From Seriola aureovittata (Eukaryota > Chordata > Actinopteri > Carangiformes > Carangidae), in NCBI RefSeq assembly GCF_021018895.1, contig NC_079371.1, positions 11,330,001-11,394,000 on the forward strand: 64,000 bases of DNA, given 5' to 3'. Positions 1-13,359 of this stretch are shown here, piece after piece (the first letter of the stretch is position 1; every line of letters starts with the position of its first letter). The position numbers and the translations under genes were made by a program. The notes under the pieces were generated by a model. That model did no database searches and was not told the DNA's origin. It saw only the letters and a list, made by a program, of their open reading frames with translations.

Positions 1-129
1 TATTTTGAGTCGATCGCACATAGGCTACTCTGACTCGCCGCCATTTATATTCTCGTGCTCTGTTGCACCTGTAACCACACCTAACAGTGATCTCACAGGG
101 TCCCCTGAGTGCACTTGTACATCACTGCA

Positions 130-310
130 GCAAGAGAAGAGCTGTGTCCCAAATCAGGGGCCACATCCTTCGGAGGACGCGCCCCCTATCGTAGTCCGCA
201 AAGGCTGAACCGAAATTAGACGGTCTGGCCTACAGAGGATTTCCTCTGTGCGGCGTCACCAGCTGTGCCCTTACTGTTGTGTCACAAAGCGCCGCTCCTG
301 TCGCCAAGCA
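130..310. repeat. possible MITE fragment
   Basis: TCCCAAATCAGGGGCCACAT, then CCTTCGGAGGACGC and TAGTCCGCAAAGGCTG, are words typical of a fish hAT-like MITE rich in CpG. Ends and target duplications were not resolved. Confidence 0.35.
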
Positions 311-1387
311 ACCTTGAGGTTTGAAGGTATTACCCCCTGCTCAACTGAGCTGAAACCCAATACTTACATTTAAAAGTGTAATCCTCGTCAGAGTAGTTTC
401 ATCATTGACGCGCAGTGAATCTTGGGATAGGTTTGGGTCTTGTCATGGATATGTTTACATGAATAAAACAGAATATATATATGTACAGCCATAACTTTAC
501 ATTTTAACTCGCTCTTCACAAAAAAAAAGAGTTAGAATTAGATATGGCACAGAAAAATGGCAATACAGAATCCTCCAGCATTCTTCTTTAAATAATAATC
601 AAATGCCTACCTTCAACAGGTGAGTGCAGTGTACTGTAGCACAGTATGTAACCGCTTTTAACATTGCTGACCACAGACCAGCTGTGTCTTGCGCATCCAC
701 CACTCCTGTCCAACAAAATCGCCACTGGTCACAACCAAACACCTCAGGCCCTGCTGGAATAAAAATATCTCAGTGCCCTGTCAAGTTGCTGTTCCTCCTG
801 AGACCCAGATGGACAGATAGTTGTTGTACACCTTGGAGCATCATCATACTGAGCTCTGTGGCTGTAGGACAGGTGTGCTCAGTCAAGCAGGCTGCAACAG
901 TCCCATCTTCTCCCTCCACCTCTCCATCATCCCCACTCTGTGCTGAGAGATAGCAAAATGGACAAATGGGGTAAGAATGGGGATAGACAAGCAATTTGCT
1001 AACTCCATAAATTCCTGTGCCTATCCTTGGCCATGGTGACTGCGAGCTATTATTTAGAATCTGGTAACCGATGCTTTCCTATTAACATTAAATGGGTTGG
1101 TGTCTGTGGGTTGTCTCCCGCGACACGTTTATGCTGGTTATTTACTGCCCAGCAAGGCAGGCCTTGCTCTGGGAGCTGCTCTGAGGGCCAGCTCACAGTG
1201 TGGCCCCGTGTGGCAACTCATCCTTAATACTGCAGGAGGGGAGGGGGAGAGGAGCAGCGACCAGTTGCTTAATTTGCAATATGTTACTAAGGGCAGATGG
1301 TTTAGAGTGCGTTAGAGAGGAGATATGTATGGCACAGAAATAGAAAAGCATGTCAGTATGTGGTGGATATTGCATGTGTTTGTCCAG
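311..1387. other. noncoding sequence, nothing recognised
   Basis: AT-rich to mixed sequence. On the minus strand a donor-like AAAT GTAAGTATTG at about 367 closes an opening of about 26 codons, but it lacks a convincing acceptor. No gene or repeat family was recognised. Confidence 0.4.
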
Positions 1388-1470
1388 GCTGAAATATCTC
1401 ATCAACCATTGGATGGACCGCAATGACATTTTGTATATTCGTACATTCATTTTCCCCAATGTGAGGGAAT
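1388..1470 (+). repeat. fragment of an abundant fish repeat
   Basis: GAAATATCTCATCAACCATT, then GGATGGACCGCAATGACATT, follows the common fish repeat word GAAATATCTCAACAACTATT plus GGATGG. It continues with an ATTCATTTTCCCC segment. Confidence 0.65.
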
Positions 1471-1954
1471 TTTCTCTTGTCCACCTAATGGATGACTGAC
1501 TGACTCAGGGTGAAAGGTCAGTGTGAGGCCCTAGGTCTCTGCGCCCCAGCTACTGCACTAAATCTTACAAGCCTTGAGACGCTCAGGCGGCTCCTCCAGA
1601 CGCAGCTGTGGTTTTCTGCTGATACTGCTGGTGCCACGATTGATAACAGAAGACCTTGGATGGTCTGGACGTTCTAAGAATCAGCACTTGGGCGTATATA
1701 GTCATGTTTCCTTGTTTATGGTTAATGAACCAATAGTGTATTCATATATCCCTCTTCTCCCTCTTCTTTAGGATATTTGACCAATTATGGAGTGTAAGCT
1801 ATCTATAGTAATCTCTCTAAGTGTATAAAGACGATCCACAGGGGTTTCTGCTTCAGATTTGAGGTGACATCATGCACAGCATAAGACATCCTGGACTCCA
1901 GCGCTCTTTCTTCACCTCCAATAATAAGAATTTCCCTAACACCCAAAGTATAAA

Positions 1955-2100
1955 TTCTACTTTGGTCTTTGGTGATCCTTGTTTCACTTATCCTGTGAAA
2001 AACAGTTTGGCACAAAATCTGGCACAGATATTCATGGTTCCTGCCAATCCTTATGACGTTGGTGGCCATTTTGAGCGTGTTAGGATGCTGATATACTAGC
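1955..2100 (+). repeat. fragment of the same fish repeat family
   Basis: GGCACAGATATTCATGGTTC, ATCCTTATGACGTTGGT and TTAGGATGCTGATATACTAG match consecutive parts of the family also seen at 1388 and 6885. It has the same orientation as the 1388 fragment. Confidence 0.55.
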
Positions 2101-5100
2101 TGTAGAGACTTCGTCTTGTTTTTTCCTGGTTAAGGGAAGATAAAAAAGTTCACACTATAAAAGAGAGCATACATTTTGCCCAGTATCAGGCAGCAGTGCA
2201 GTGAGCTACAGATGTGAGGGTAACGTTATTTCTTAATCCTGTCATCCCTGGCACCAGAGATGCTGGCTTTGGTTGCTTTCCCTTTTATCTGCGTTTGTCA
2301 GCATGTGGGACAGGGGCTTGACTAAATATTCTCTGCCTGAACATTTCTACTTTTATGCTGACTCACACTCAGTTTCGCCGTCTGACAGTAGCATCTCACA
2401 GCCGATGAATGATTAACCGTGTGAAAGTTAGCCAGTGATGAACGATTTCCGCTTTATTACAGTTAAAATCCATTGTTTACAAAAGAAAATCGTTAAAATT
2501 GTTCCCAGAATTCTCGTGGTCACTGCTGCGCTTTGGTTCCAACACAAAATAAATGTGCATCCTTTAAATACAAAGCTATAGATCTAATGAGTTCAAATGG
2601 AGTCTCATAAATACAAGTTTTCCGCCTGTAGAAGATCTTCTGGTCAGCAACATTACATCAGCACATTCTCTTACAACCGCTCCCCTCTAATTCCAGATAA
2701 TGGCTTCTGCACTGCCTTCGACATACTTCTTGTGGCTGCTGCTGCTGCTGCTGAGTTTATTTCCCTGGTTGCGGCTTCTTTTCCAAACTCTTGCGAGTGA
2801 CTTAAGTGCTGCTATACTGTTTCCAGTAAATCTTATTTGCAAGCGAACCTATCGCTCTCGTGTGTGTCAGGTCTGGTTAGGGTAATGCCATGTCTGCTCT
2901 CCGCTGGTCACACTTCATCTACTGCTCTTGTGCAAACACGCTCCAATTAAAGCTGACATGTTCTGATGTTCTGATCAGCGCTGTGTCATGTCTGGCGCTG
3001 TGACCTCGGGTGTGTTTCTGCTGTCCTCCATCACCTCCATCTTTTGTTTTATCCTCATCTCTCCTCTTAAAATTCATGGAGCACATTGTTGATGTGATGC
3101 GGCAAATGTGTCAGTCAGAGCTTTTGTTTTTATCTCTTATTTTTAGACTCAGGAAATGGTATGGGCTGATTTGGATTTGAATTGCTGTGAGTCTCTTGGC
3201 TTCATGTCATTTCAGAGCCATAATGAAGTATTTATGGCAAATGTGAAATCCCTCCTTGCCATATATAAGGTGATGAACTCATTAGAAATGAGTCCCAATC
3301 TCCCCCCTTCCCTGTCTAACCTTCAAGCCATGAAAGAGAAAAAAAACACTAGAGACCATTTTCTGGCAAGTCTTCAGAGTAGGTATTATATCTGTTTTTG
3401 GATTCAACCTTTTGCATTGTTCACTGGTAGATGATGTGTAATGTGTAATCTGCACATGTGGAACATTTTGATGCATATATAAAGTATATACACTCATGAA
3501 CTCTCCTTTTTTTTTTAAATGTTAATATTAATTTTTGCTTTTTTTGTGTTAATGTAATCTAATGTTGCTTCCTATGTTTGTGGGGGAGGACCCTTGTAGG
3601 TCTGTCTGTTTTAACAGTAATTGCAATTTACGCTTAAGGTAAAATGTTTTATTTTCAACCTCTGTGTTAATTTTACATTTTGGCCATTATACCCATTTTA
3701 CTCACCTGCACCATTGCACGCGTAGCAGAGACAACGACTCCACTAATTACAGCTTCAGAACAGCGGCCCTTAATGCAACACAAGCTTTAACCCTGTCATT
3801 TTAACAACAACATAAATACTCCGGTGCCACGATCAGTCTCTGTGCGTTATTCTCTGTTTTATATGATCTTTCCATGGCTGTTGATGCCCTGTTTCTCACA
3901 GCTCTGGTTCTCCTCTAGAATCTGTAGGATGATCATCTTTTTCATCTCTTTTTTCTGCATTCGAGTTCCGATGGGAGGTCAACAAAGTGAAATGATGTGC
4001 AACCATCCTCATAATAATATGTTGGATGACCAGCCATTGCAGCAGATTGTCTTTGATTTGGATTGCACAAAGCAAAAGTGAGACACACAATAAGACAGTG
4101 TGTGCTCATTAATGCGCTGGAGGTCGAACTTGAAGGTAATCTGCAGTACAATGGAAAGCTGTAATGGAAATTCTTGTTTACAATGTTGTTTTCATTCAGT
4201 TTCACTCACATAGAAAATAGAAATTTTTGGTTTAAATTGGAATATTTTAGAATTTAGGGATTCAACAATTCCCTCATTGGAGTGAAGATACTCTTTCAGG
4301 TGACAATCTGTACACCTCGCCTTGTGAAATCGATTGAGGGTGTTTCAGTCATGTGTGTATTGGGGGTGAATGGCAAAAACTAAAATGTTGAAATACCAGC
4401 TTTGTTTTTAAGTGTGTGCATGTTTTAATTATATTGTTCTCGACTGAAAATCAGTACTTCACCCTCACTGGTTTAAAGTTTACAGTCTGATCACACCCAC
4501 CGTTATTTGTTGTGGTCCGTTTGGTCGTGTCAGCACATTGCTTGTTATATTGCGGTGAGGCAGATATGATGCTGAATCTCAGTCAGCTGATGATCAATGA
4601 GCAGCAGGTGGGAGAGATGCTACAGTGACCTTCAATTTCATCTTTTGAGTCATCGATTGTTGTCAAAGACTCTGCAGAGCCTTTTGTATCTGCATCAAAC
4701 CACTATAAGTCATGTGAAATGTATGTTTTATTAATTACGATGCTATTGTTACATGAATTAAATTGAAATAGTGTGCACACCCATCGTTTCACCCATAACC
4801 CAGCAAGGTGTACTGAGCACGGAGGCCATCACAAACTGGTCATGCTCAGCTGGTCTTTATATCGTGTTGTCAAACAAACTGCATTTTGGATTGGTAATAT
4901 TTGGCTGATCTGTTTTAATGAGCTCAGTATTGATACAGATACTGATCCAGTGTAGCTGATCAGTGCATCGGGGTTTAATGAAGGTGCTATTGAAATATAA
5001 TAACTGAAATGCAGCTGAAACACTTGTCATGTGGAACTTGCCTAAATATCAATATAAATGTGTAATTATTAAAGTCTCCAAAAGCTCCACAGCAGAGCAG

Positions 5101-5209
5101 GTTTCACAGATCATTATAAGTAATAAGAATCAAGGTCAAAACTATGAAGCTAAAACTCAAACTGAAAAATTTATCCACTCATGTTGCAGAACATGAATAG
5201 AAACAAAGC
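2101..5209. other. noncoding sequence, nothing firm
   Basis: Mostly unique AT-rich sequence with a short CTG run near 2733. A minus-strand open stretch ends at a GTGCAG then GTGAGTAAAA donor near 3700. Its upstream acceptor is weak, so no exon is called. Confidence 0.4.
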
Positions 5210-5225
5210 CTTTTTTTTTTTTTTT
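5210..5225 (+). repeat. poly(T) run
   Basis: Uninterrupted T run followed by GGAGG. Confidence 0.9.
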
Positions 5226-6884
5226 GGAGGTGATAGAATTTCAGATTGACAGTATTATACATTAAAAAATTTGGCCTATTTGCCTCAGGACAGGTCTTGC
5301 CTTACAGAGTGTCTGCAACATAAAATCAATATTTTTCTTTCAGTTTAATTTTACCAGCAGGCACAGTACACTGAAGCATTCCTGTGCTGAGCGCTCTGCC
5401 TTTGTTTATCATTTCATTTTATGTTTACTTTAACACTTCACAGAAATAATTAATCATAGCATACTTCTAAGACAACAAAGACCAGCGCTGATCCGCTCAG
5501 CTGTAATTTAATGCGTGTTGATTGTAGATGAGCATGTGTATGTAAATGAAAAGAAACTGTAGCTATACTTGAGTTGATGTGATGAATGTAAATGTGACTG
5601 ACAGGAGCAAAGGAGGAAGTCAGGGGACTTCATGTAAACATCAACAAAACCATGACTACGTGTTTGTTATTGTTACCATGATGACAATAGTCTGGTACAC
5701 CTGCCGCTGGTGGGACCTCTCCTATGGGTTTTATCTGGACTTGTTGGAATGAAATTAATTTGGGGTGGGTCTTCGGCTGCTGAGTTCATGGCCTCGTTGT
5801 TGTAGGCTACAGCATTTAATAGATAATAAAACCTAACTGCTTTATCATGATGAAATCACGTGGAAATCCCACTTGACTCTCTAGACGTGTGTTTCACCTT
5901 GAAAATAATTGCCATTCTCTAAATCTGTGATGAACCTGGTTTGTTTTGTGTGGCTTCTAACTCCTGATTGCTTTTCATTTGAATTTTTTATTCAGAAGCT
6001 ACAGATGAAGAATTGGGCGTGAACAGCTTGCAAAGTTCCAAAGCCTCTGCCCTGACATTGTCTCACAAAGACGATGAAATGTGGTTTCCTCTTAAAATGA
6101 ACCAGAAAAGAACCTAATGACCGTCTACATTATTCACAGTCCAGGGACTAGTGTGGCTCCTCCTGCTGAAGCTTAATTGAGCACCACGGGAATGCTTCTC
6201 TTTACTGAATGATGATAGGAATTTGACTTCTCCTCAGACAATAAAGCACCGGTGTCGCTCCCATTTCGAGCGGAAAGGGGCAGAATAATACAAATTTTCC
6301 ACGCATGCATGCCACAAGCACAAACCGGCCAGGTCGATACAACTCCGGATCCCAAGAGCCGAGATCATTTCTCAAAGCTGTGTATTTCCCATCTATGAGG
6401 CTAATGGCAGTCTCTTAGGCTTTATGATTTATCAAACAGAAAAGGTCACTTCGGCAGGCTGCAATTAATTCTGTCTGCTTTTATTTGGTGCTGCTCAGGA
6501 GTGCTCCCTCCATTAGTGACATATGTCATTACAGGGGTTGTCTTCAGCATGGGAGCAAAGGAAGCGGCGGTATTTATATAAAATAACATAATTCTTTATC
6601 AGGGGCTGAATGGTCATGAACGTTTCAAACAACGTTCAGGAGGTATGACAGCAGCCTTGACAGGGTGATGTTTTTATCCCTTCAAACAATCTTCTCTCAA
6701 TTTCCAAACAACTAGGCTTAATAGATGATAAATGGAATGACGAACTTTAATTCAGCTTTTAAATAGATATAAAAGAGATGAAAGGTGATGGTTGAAGAGG
6801 TGTAGATATACAGTATGCACATCATGTATATGTGCAAGCCTATCGAAAAGCAGCTTTAATGAAAAAAGTAACTCCTGCACACTG
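5226..6884. other. unique noncoding sequence
   Basis: No recognised repeat. The part from 6100 to 6560 is of mixed composition with ATTA cores (GCAATTAATTCTG near 6461) and looks more constrained than its neighbours. This is an impression only. Confidence 0.35.
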
Positions 6885-7070
6885 ACTGCACGGCAGCGAT
6901 ATTGGCACGGTCAGAGTCTGGGGATCACCAAAGACTTTCGGATACGTCGTCTGGGAACCATGAATGACTGTAGGAAATGTTTTGTCAATGGTTGTTTGAG
7001 ATATTTCAATCTAGATGAAAGAGGTGGGCAGGTCGACTAACCAACGCAGAGCCACGCCACTAGCATGACT
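6885..7070 (-). repeat. fragment of the abundant fish repeat, inverted
   Basis: GGGGATCACCAAAGACTTTC, then GTCTGGGAACCATGAATGAC, GTTTGAGATATTTCAATCTA and AGAGCCACGCCACTAGCATG, are the reverse complement of the family at 1388/1955. It is about 185 bp, the longest copy here. Confidence 0.75.
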
Positions 7071-9123
7071 GATACTTAGTTACATGGCGGGAAATATGTC
7101 CACACACACAACAATAAAAGAGCTGAACAGAATGAGTTTTTCAGTCAGAGATGTTCAAAGTGATGCACTTCGAGGGATAGTTTTTCTATTTAAAGAATCA
7201 CTTGACTTAAATAAATTTTCATACACAAAAGTCAAGTAAATTAACTGCCTGTTGTGGATTCCCCCCTCAGCAAATAGAACAGCAGTGTTTTTCTGCGTCT
7301 TTTCATTTTACAGTTCTGTTTTCTGATGGCAAAGACTTTCCATCTTAGATTAGGCACCTTGCCTGAGGCAGTGTTTATTTTTGTGATGTTTGTGCTGTAG
7401 AAATATCTTGCATGATGAAAAATCTCAAGTTATTTCAATATTTTTCATAAAGCTATCTCATAATACCTCATAATTAATGCCCAAATCATTTTTTGTGCCC
7501 CTTGGCTGTGTTTGAACATAAATAGTCATGCCTCTGCACTTAAAGCATCTCATCAATCTGTCTTGTGAGCTGATGGCTGCCTTACTTAGTTCCTATGGAA
7601 ACTGCTGTGTTAAGAGTTCAAACTTATTGCTATGCCGACAGTAGTCCAGTAGTAGTCAGTGAAATGTTACAAGATGGCAGAACTCTTTACCCTGGTACAG
7701 AGTGTTTCTTTATGTTGAATCCTGTTTTGTTTTTTAACAGGGCAACAGGCCACTGAACTGAAGTTAGTGAGTCTCAGCCGGTAGTTTTACTTTTGGCTTT
7801 TTTCCCAAAGATCCAAGAGCTGTGTTATAAACCTTGACTAAACTTCAATGATTCAGGTGTTCGATTATTTTACTGGCTTTGACCTTTCAGATTCTCTCCA
7901 ATCATGTTGACCTTTCCATATGCCAGCAGATGTTGCTGTAAGCCTTTGCTCCTAACATATTAACTCCTCACATACACCCCAGAGATCCTTGTTTGCTTCA
8001 CCAAATTTGCACAAAAAAAATGTTTTGTGAGTATGACGGTGAGATCAGCCTGGTACTCCTCATGTTGCTCATACAAAGCTCTCACCTTCCTCTCCACGGT
8101 GAGGGAGTGTTCTCGCTGGTTCTTTGTGCACAACGCCTCGGCGGCTGTGTCAGTTCCAGGGCAAGATGTATGGAAATGCTGATGGTGCCTGGTCTTTATT
8201 TTTAGAGTCAATCTCCTGTTGGTGCTCAGTCTCAGGGAGGAGGCAGTGAGTCATATTAAAACCAATGAGTGAACTGCTGCAGCCCCGTGGTATGATAGGA
8301 ACCTCACATCTCCCAACTGTATTGCTTGGCAGTATTAAAAATCTCTCTTTTCCCCACCAGATACTTTTCTTTGATCGGCAAACGTCCTGGCAAAATTTGT
8401 GATTGGGCTTTGATTTATGGTGTTTTGCCATGGGGTGACTCCGGGTAAGGACTGAATGATTTGGCTTCATTTGGCTTTCTACATCACAAATTGTTTAGCA
8501 AAGGATGTTCGCTAACTGCTTGATACACCCACTCATGAAGCAGTTTCTTATTTCTCTTGCTGAGCCATATTTGCTGCTCACCAACCAAGACATGTATGCA
8601 CTGTGAATTTGAATACATTTAAATCAAATTAATTTACTAAACATATGTCATTATTTTAAAATATATTCTTTATTTTTTATTAATTCCTCAGATCTGGAAT
8701 GAACAGCATTCAACACAGTATAACAAAAATGGGGATCGTGGGGATATGAATATAGAGGGCACCATATGTATATGAATGGACAGAAGCAGTGTCATTCTGA
8801 GCCTCAGTAATGTCAAAACAAATATTGACTGCAATATGAAAAAGTTCTTAGTCACTTCTATTATTATTCTTTATCTTAGTTACATATGATATCTATTGCA
8901 TGTCTGTGTGTCCTGGAAGAGGGATCCCTCCTCTGTTTCTTCCATTTCTACCGCACCTTCTTTGAATTGAGGGTCTGAGTTTGACACAAATTGTGGCAAT
9001 TAGGCTCTAAGTGTTTAAAGTACCTTAATTGTCTCCATAAAATGTGCGTCCTGAGCCCCATTCAGATGGGACTTTTTTCTCTTGGAGAATTCGGGTGAAT
9101 TTAATATCACCTTCCCTAATTAG
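7071..9123. other. noncoding sequence, nothing recognised
   Basis: AT-rich, apparently unique sequence. The 106-codon minus frame at 8150-8470 has no domain and no splice context. Confidence 0.4.
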
Positions 9124-9136
9124 CCCCCCCCCCCCC
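9124..9136 (+). repeat. poly(C) run
   Basis: Thirteen C residues, a rare homopolymer in this AT-rich region. Confidence 0.9.
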
Positions 9137-9611
9137 TAAAAATTACAGCCAACGTTATTGTTTTCCAGCTAATTTGCTAGCCCTTCTCGAATTTAAATCC
9201 TGTCTGTAGCAATGTCTTTGTATTAGTAGATCTCTGAGTGGTTTTTGTTTTCATGGGTATTTTTACCAGCCTAGTGTGAAATTCAGCTTTTGTGGGTGTG
9301 TTTTTGCGAATCTGACAGAGGGAAACATGTTAACACACACAGAGGCATGTTTGGAACCAATAAGAGACAATGATTCGATTTACTTATAAAAATCGCACAT
9401 CTGCCTTCCACTTTGACCCATAAAACATTACATGAAACAACATATAAACCTAATGGTGCTGATGATGACAGAAAGGAACAATACAAACATGGATTTCATA
9501 GTATCAATCGAAACCTTAAACTTAATACAATTGATTAATTGATCAAACAACATAATAAATGTTTCCTAAAGCTAATGGTAAATAAGTGTGGATTGCAGCC
9601 CTTTCGTTATT

Positions 9612-9640
9612 ATGATGATGATGATGATGATGATGATGAT
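9612..9640 (+). repeat. (ATG)n microsatellite
   Basis: About nine perfect ATG units followed by ATAATAATT. Confidence 0.95.
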
Positions 9641-9741
9641 AATAATTTTCATAAATAAGAAATATGTGTGTGAAAATAGTAAACTGTTGGTTCCTTTAGT
9701 TCGGATTGGAATGTAACCTGTGATTTATGACTCTGTTATCT

Positions 9742-9758
9742 AGAGAGAGAGAGAGAGA
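9742..9758 (+). repeat. (AG)n microsatellite
   Basis: About eight AG units followed shortly by a short interrupted GT stretch at 9776-9797. Confidence 0.9.
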
Positions 9759-9799
9759 AATGGGTAAACACTAGTTTGTGTGTGTGTATGTGTGCGACG

Positions 9800-10949
9800 G
9801 AGAGTCCAGGGTTCACGCCAAATCACAGTCCTTTTCGTGCTTATTACCATTGCAGAGATAAAGTCTTATTGTTACAAAATGGAGATATTGGTTGTTTACT
9901 CCAATTTTGCCTTGTGTCCATTCGTTGCTCCTCTGGGGCTGACCATTTGACCCACGGTCTGGTTGTGTATCTTGCTGACTTGCTAAAAGCTGGTCTGTCT
10001 GTGAAAGAAGGATCCTTTGTCTTTGTTTCCTGTTCATTTGATAGTTTGATGGAAGAGTAAAAAACATGCCATTTTTGGGTCTGTAATGCTACATGTCCTC
10101 ACTATGAACTTCTTTAATGGCTTGTGACTGATGCCAGTACAGGAATGTCAGCTACGGACCACAGGGATTATTTTATCCCCAACCTCATCCTATAATGTTA
10201 ATCCTGTTTGAATGGGGTTAAAGCCTCTGCTGCAGCTGCAGCTGTTGACCGTGTTGATAAGTGGGCCTAATCAACAAGCCAGACTACAATAACTAACAGG
10301 TCAAGTAGTGAAGAGAGATCATATCAAATCCCCAGGTTCCCATGTCTTATCCACTCCAACCTCTCCAGTATATCCAGTATGCACTATAAAGGGTTTGAGC
10401 TGGATTTGTTGTGGTATTGACATTTTTTATAGAAGTCCAGATTGCCATACTTGATGGAATTTATTGATTGAGTCCAGAACTTGTGCGCTAAAGTTTTTCC
10501 AACTGCAGATGAACATCACCTCATCCACCCAGATATGTATAAGAAGAGGGCTAGATTTTCGTTGATGTTGTCACTACTGACAACAGATCTGCAAAATCTG
10601 AGATAAATTTTTAAGTATTTGCACACTGTCTAAGCTCCAACTCCACCAGGACTGCTTTTACTCCAACTGAAGAGATTTACTTATTAATCTGAGCTGCTTC
10701 AGCATCAATTTGTCATTGCTGATTGAAATTACATGCAGCAGATGGAAAACACTTCACTGTAGGTCATTCTATGGTAATCATGCAGCCACCACAGTGAGCA
10801 GGCCTCCAGTGACAAAGATATGTTCGTTTTTAAGACTTGGCTTATGATAGAAAATACTTTGGTAAACCACTTGTGCATTAAGAAAACAATTTGAAGTTTA
10901 GGGAAATAATAATTTTAGGGGATGTAAAGGTCTGTGGTTGACAACTTTA
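9800..10949. other. noncoding sequence, nothing recognised
   Basis: Two overlapping frames on opposite strands at 9776-10067 mirror each other and have no motif. The rest is unique AT-rich sequence up to the L1-like relic. Confidence 0.4.
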
Positions 10950-11479
10950 CATGTTGAACTGGAACTAACTTGAGTGGGGAAAAGGAAGAGGCAGAAAAGT
11001 TTCGACCATGACGATGGAGGAAGCCGTTGAGCTGACATGCCACACGAGACTGGGTCTTGCAACAACCTCGGTGCCATGCAGGATTTGAACAGACAAAACC
11101 TAACAGAAGATGTTATCTGGTTTGAAGCTAGCTACTCCTTTGAAATCGCCAACAAAAAAGGCAAAGAATGATAGCAGAGAAAATACTGAACTTCTAGAAG
11201 CAATTCTTATACCATCTGAAAAACATGATATGACTTTCCAGAAAATCTCTGCCATAGTGGAATCAGCTTCAAAACAGAAGGAGAAGCCATATCCTCGACG
11301 GTCCAGCAGCGCACTCTGCATGTTAATCCACAAAAACAAACACCAAGATTCATAAATTACAAATAGAAAATGATGTCACGGGTCAACTACAACCTGTGAC
11401 ATTATTTTCCTAAAAGATTAACTTTTTTAAGGCAGTAATGCAACTATTAAAAGGTAAGGAACTAAAGAAAGAAACAAAA

Positions 11480-12640
11480 TGTGCAAGAAGCTGGCCTGAT
11501 GCACAGACTTGACCTTCTGCTTACAAAAGAAAATATTACTTTGGAAGAAGAACTTGGGTTGAAGAACATTCAGCTGCAGCTGGATCAAATCTATCAAGAT
11601 CTGCCAAAAGGAGATTTTATTAGATCGAGAGTCAAGTGGCTAGAGGAATGAAAAAGAGAGCACATTTGAGAAAAGAAACTTTAAAAGGAAATCATTAACT
11701 ACCCTTAATAGTAATGGATCCCCATCCAAAGGTAATTTTATTATTGCTTTTTATGAAAAGTTATATGAATCCAACTTTAATGAAAAAGATTGTACAGGTT
11801 TCCTGGATAAAAATTCTTACCGATATCACATAAACTTGTCAGCTAATGAAATCAAGGATTAACTGTTTTCAATGATGGTCTATCCGTTGAATCAAATGTA
11901 CACTTTTGGGAAAATATTCAGAATCGATCCAGAATGCATCAGTCGAGGAAAGATGGTTGGTACAATCAAACTCTTTAAACAATAGATTATAAAATCTTTG
12001 CCTTAGTACATGCAAACAGATTACAGAATGGTTTAGATTCAGTCATAGCTAAAACTTAAACAGGATTTATGAAAAACTGACATATTAATTTTAATATAAG
12101 ACTCATTTTAGATTTTAGACTTTTATAAGGCCTTTGACACAATTGTGCACACATTTCTTTTACAGTGTCTGAAGGCATTTGGTGTATTTTATCAACACTG
12201 TAAGTATGTTTTACAAAGGTATTAATAGTTAAGTTATAATTAATTTCAGTACCTCTAAAAAAATTCCAAATTAGCAGAGGTGTCACGCAGGGCTGCCCTA
12301 TTTCTCCTTTTTTTTAATGCATTCTACTCATTGAATTATTATCAATGAATATTGTTAATGACACTTTTTAGTAGAACCAATTATTTAATTCTACTAATTG
12401 ATCAATTCTCCAATGCTTCAATCTTACGTCCGAATGTGAAATTTGAGGTATCTGGGAATATTTAGAACCAAAACTCATAGACAACATCTAAATTACTCAG
12501 ACTAAAAAAGATCAAGACTATTTTTTTTATATTTGGCTTCAAAGGGATTTATCTATCCTAAGTAGAGTTCTCCTCCCAGAAGCAGAGATCCTATCTTGCT
12601 TTGTGTACTCTTCTTTATCTTCATTTGTAAATGAGTCACC
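11480..12640 (+). pseudogene. L1/Tx1-like LINE ORF2 relic
   Basis: Ordered pieces of an L1-clade reverse transcriptase are visible in shifting frames. They are KGDFIRSRVKWLEE (linker before the RT domain, ~11605), FYEKLYESNFNEKD (~11750), DFYKAFDTIVH (RT motif with the first catalytic Asp, 12118-12150), GVTQGCPISPFF (12279-12314), and RDLSILSRVLLPEAEILS (~12543, a segment after the palm domain). Their order and spacing match L1-type ORF2. Many frameshifts and stops (for example right after the linker motif) show it is dead. The YADD-box region between 12320 and 12500 is not readable. Sequence from 10950, with a short open frame at 11110-11355, may be more of the same element. Confidence 0.85.
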
Positions 12641-12739
12641 AGCCACTGCAAGTAAATAGAATATTTTATAGACGGCGGTGCATGTTATTGCGATAGGTTA
12701 GTGCATGTGAGTTAAATCATTGACCCTCCCTACATTTAT

Positions 12740-13330
12740 AAATGTACAGGGACTTCCCACTTGCAAGTACAGGTACAGTGCTGTACACATCGTTCAGGAG
12801 CGAGCCACACAGGTGGAGTGGCCATAGGGACGACCGGCTCCAACCCCTGGTCGGCTGGTGGACCGTCAAAACATCCATGAAGTCTTTAAAGGTTTTACCG
12901 GCTCAGTCAGTGTCGTTACCAGACCTGTCTGTATGCCTGTCGTTTGTGTGGACTGGTCCCAGTGGATAAGTCCGAGGCTGGATTTCTTTAGCAGCTCGAT
13001 CCTGGAGCGAATACTGGTCAGGCCTTACCGAGATGGAGGGTCCTACGAGCTTCTAAAGGGCTCCAGCTTGACTCGAAACTGGCTTTTTCTTCTTGGGGAC
13101 AAAATGTTACTTGTTTGTTTTCATTAGTGACCGACTACAGAAGGCATGATAATGTTAGCTAACTTACTGTTACCAATATTATGACGTGTGTGTGGCAAAT
13201 GGTGCTGTCGCTAACTGACGTACTAGTACTTGTTAGTGGGCTAATGGTTGTGGGTGGATTGATTTTTTTTTTTTGTTGGGTCTCGTGTGGAGCGACACCA
13301 AGACTTTGTGTAGCTGTTGAAGGAAAACTG
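12740..13330. other. CpG-richer block between two LINE relics, identity unknown
   Basis: This ~600 bp block is visibly richer in GC and CpG than its surroundings, with motifs such as ACCGGCTC, GGTCGGC and GGAGCGA. It contains two overlapping frames (12742-12969 and 12858-13127) with no recognised motif. It ends in GTTAGC/GCTAAC-type words common in fish transposons. It may be a mobile-element 5' region or a regulatory island. Confidence 0.4.
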
Positions 13331-13359
13331 AATTAATTTCCAAGTAAGTTTTAGAAAAA

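Noticed and set aside
3700..3790. Minus-strand opening ending GTGCAG then GTGAGTAAAA
   Set aside because: Donor is good but the acceptor lacks a pyrimidine tract and the frame shows no recognisable protein.
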